Below are positions 15,142 through 15,871 of a stretch of DNA of 15,871 bases, one piece after another. Within the stretch, counting starts at the first letter, position 1. Each line of letters starts with the position of its first letter. Under the pieces are notes generated by a model. The model had not been told where the DNA came from, searched no databases, and worked only from the letters and a program-made list of their open reading frames with translations. Both the position numbers and the translations under genes were made by a program. Source of the DNA: DASYSL01 sp036003365 (lineage in GTDB: Bacteria > Eisenbacteria > RBG-16-71-46 > DASYSL01); contig DASYSL010000205.1 in assembly GCA_036003365.1 (NCBI GenBank), positions 1 to 15,871 of the forward strand, read 5' to 3'.

Positions 15142-15871
15142 ATGCCACGCAAGAAGGCTGCATCCGCCGCTTCTGCCGAGGCCACCCTCGATCTCGGCCA
15201 GGCCGCCGGCCTCGGCACGATCGTCGGCCAGGAGCGCGCCATCGGTGTGATGCGGGCACTGCTCTCGGGCGGCCGCCTGGCGAATGCCTACCTCTTCCAC
15301 GGCCCGTGGGGCGTGGGCAAAACCACCGCGGCGCTCGCGTTCGCGCGCGCGCTCCTGTGTCCGAATCGCGCGGCCTCTGGCGACGCCTGTGGCACGTGCC
15401 CGGGCTGCCATCGCGCCGCGCGCTTCCAGCACCCCGACCTACGCTTCCTCTTCCCGGTGAGCGGGGAAGAAGCGACGCTCGACGAGACCATCACCGAAAC
15501 GCTCGAGGCCATGCGCACCGATCCGCTGCACGTCTTCCTCTACGAGAAGGCGGCTTCGATCCGCATTGGACTCACGCGCGAGCTGCTCAAAGAACTTGCG
15601 TTCCGTCCCTACGAAGCCGAGCGCCGCGTCGTCGTCCTGCGCGACGCCGACCGCATGCGCGAAGACCAGTACAGCGCCATGCTCAAATCGCTCGAGGAGC
15701 CGGGGCAGAGCACCGTGTGGGTGCTCACCACGAGCCGCCCCGAACGCCTGCCGGCCACTATCCGCTCGCGCACCCTGCGCGTGCGCTTCGCCGCCATGGC
15801 CGAGCCCGTGATCGAGCGCTTTCTCGTCGAGCACGCCGAGGTGCCGGCGGCGCGCGCGCGCCTTCTGGCCG
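15142..15871 (+). CDS. holB: DNA polymerase III delta' subunit, N-terminal part (3' truncated by window)
   Basis: The frame is open from ATG 15142 to the window end, covering 243 complete codons. After a basic N-terminus the clamp-loader AAA+ fold is clear: IVGQERAIGVM, Walker A GPWGVGKTT (54-62), and a zinc module with Cys 73, 83, 86 and 89. VVVLRDADRM with D168-A169 stands at the Walker B position, MLKSLEEP follows, and the SRC-like motif reads SRT with T211. Lack of the Walker B glutamate and of an intact SRC cysteine fits delta' more than the ATP-hydrolysing DnaX (tau/gamma), although Walker A is well preserved. The protein is part of the clamp loader that places the sliding clamp on DNA. 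It starts 10 nt after the EnvC-like stop without an obvious SD, so it is probably translated from the same mRNA. Confidence 0.88.
   Translation, partial: MPRKKAASAASAEATLDLGQAAGLGTIVGQERAIGVMRALLSGGRLANAYLFHGPWGVGKTTAALAFARALLCPNRAASGDACGTCPGCHRAARFQHPDLRFLFPVSGEEATLDETITETLEAMRTDPLHVFLYEKAASIRIGLTRELLKELAFRPYEAERRVVVLRDADRMREDQYSAMLKSLEEPGQSTVWVLTTSRPERLPATIRSRTLRVRFAAMAEPVIERFLVEHAEVPAARARLLA

Overview
The window is about 15.9 kb of very GC-rich, densely coding bacterial DNA with every supported gene on the + strand. Lipoprotein and Sec signal peptides, a SurA-like periplasmic chaperone and an FtsEX/EnvC-type module indicate a diderm (Gram-negative) bacterium. Gene order and composition would fit an uncultured FCB-related lineage such as Candidatus Eisenbacteria or Gemmatimonadota. 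That placement is inference and no taxonomic marker was tested. I see no tRNA, rRNA, CRISPR array, insertion sequence, prophage or attachment site, and no gene-free stretch longer than about 115 bases.

Region 1 (1-1731) holds three separate genes: the 3' end of an amidohydrolase, a DEDDh exonuclease fused to a C-terminal WYL-like domain, and a small exported YciI-like protein. A 12-bp inverted repeat overlaps the exonuclease start codon and encloses a possible -10 element.

Region 2 (1728-6013) is a compact MoxR / DUF58 / BatA-type module: an AAA+ ATPase, a soluble DUF58 protein with a MIDAS motif, and a membrane-anchored von Willebrand A (VWA) protein. The first two genes are each preceded by an almost identical sigma-70-type promoter (TTGAC[C/G], 18-nt spacer, TAGCCT). 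A 10-bp hairpin lies between the second promoter and its gene.

Region 3 (6010-15871) continues without a real gap. It holds mfd (transcription-repair coupling), a parvulin-family lipoprotein, a SurA-like two-parvulin chaperone, ftsE, ftsX, an EnvC-like LytM protein and the 5' part of holB (DNA polymerase III delta'). Neighbours overlap by 4 nt (ATGA) or are separated by 2-17 nt, so the run from 2936 to the window end looks like one long transcription unit joining envelope biogenesis, cell-wall splitting, DNA repair and replication.

Most gene identities are conventional. The unusual points are residue-level. FtsE lacks the usual Q-loop Gln, D-loop Asp and H-loop His. The EnvC-like protein has a broken zinc site, as expected of an activator. 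The two parvulin domains of the SurA-like protein each keep only one of the two conserved histidines, and the lipoprotein parvulin keeps neither. I did not find a convincing wholly new multi-gene system. The most unusual locus is the exonuclease-WYL gene with its palindromic start region.
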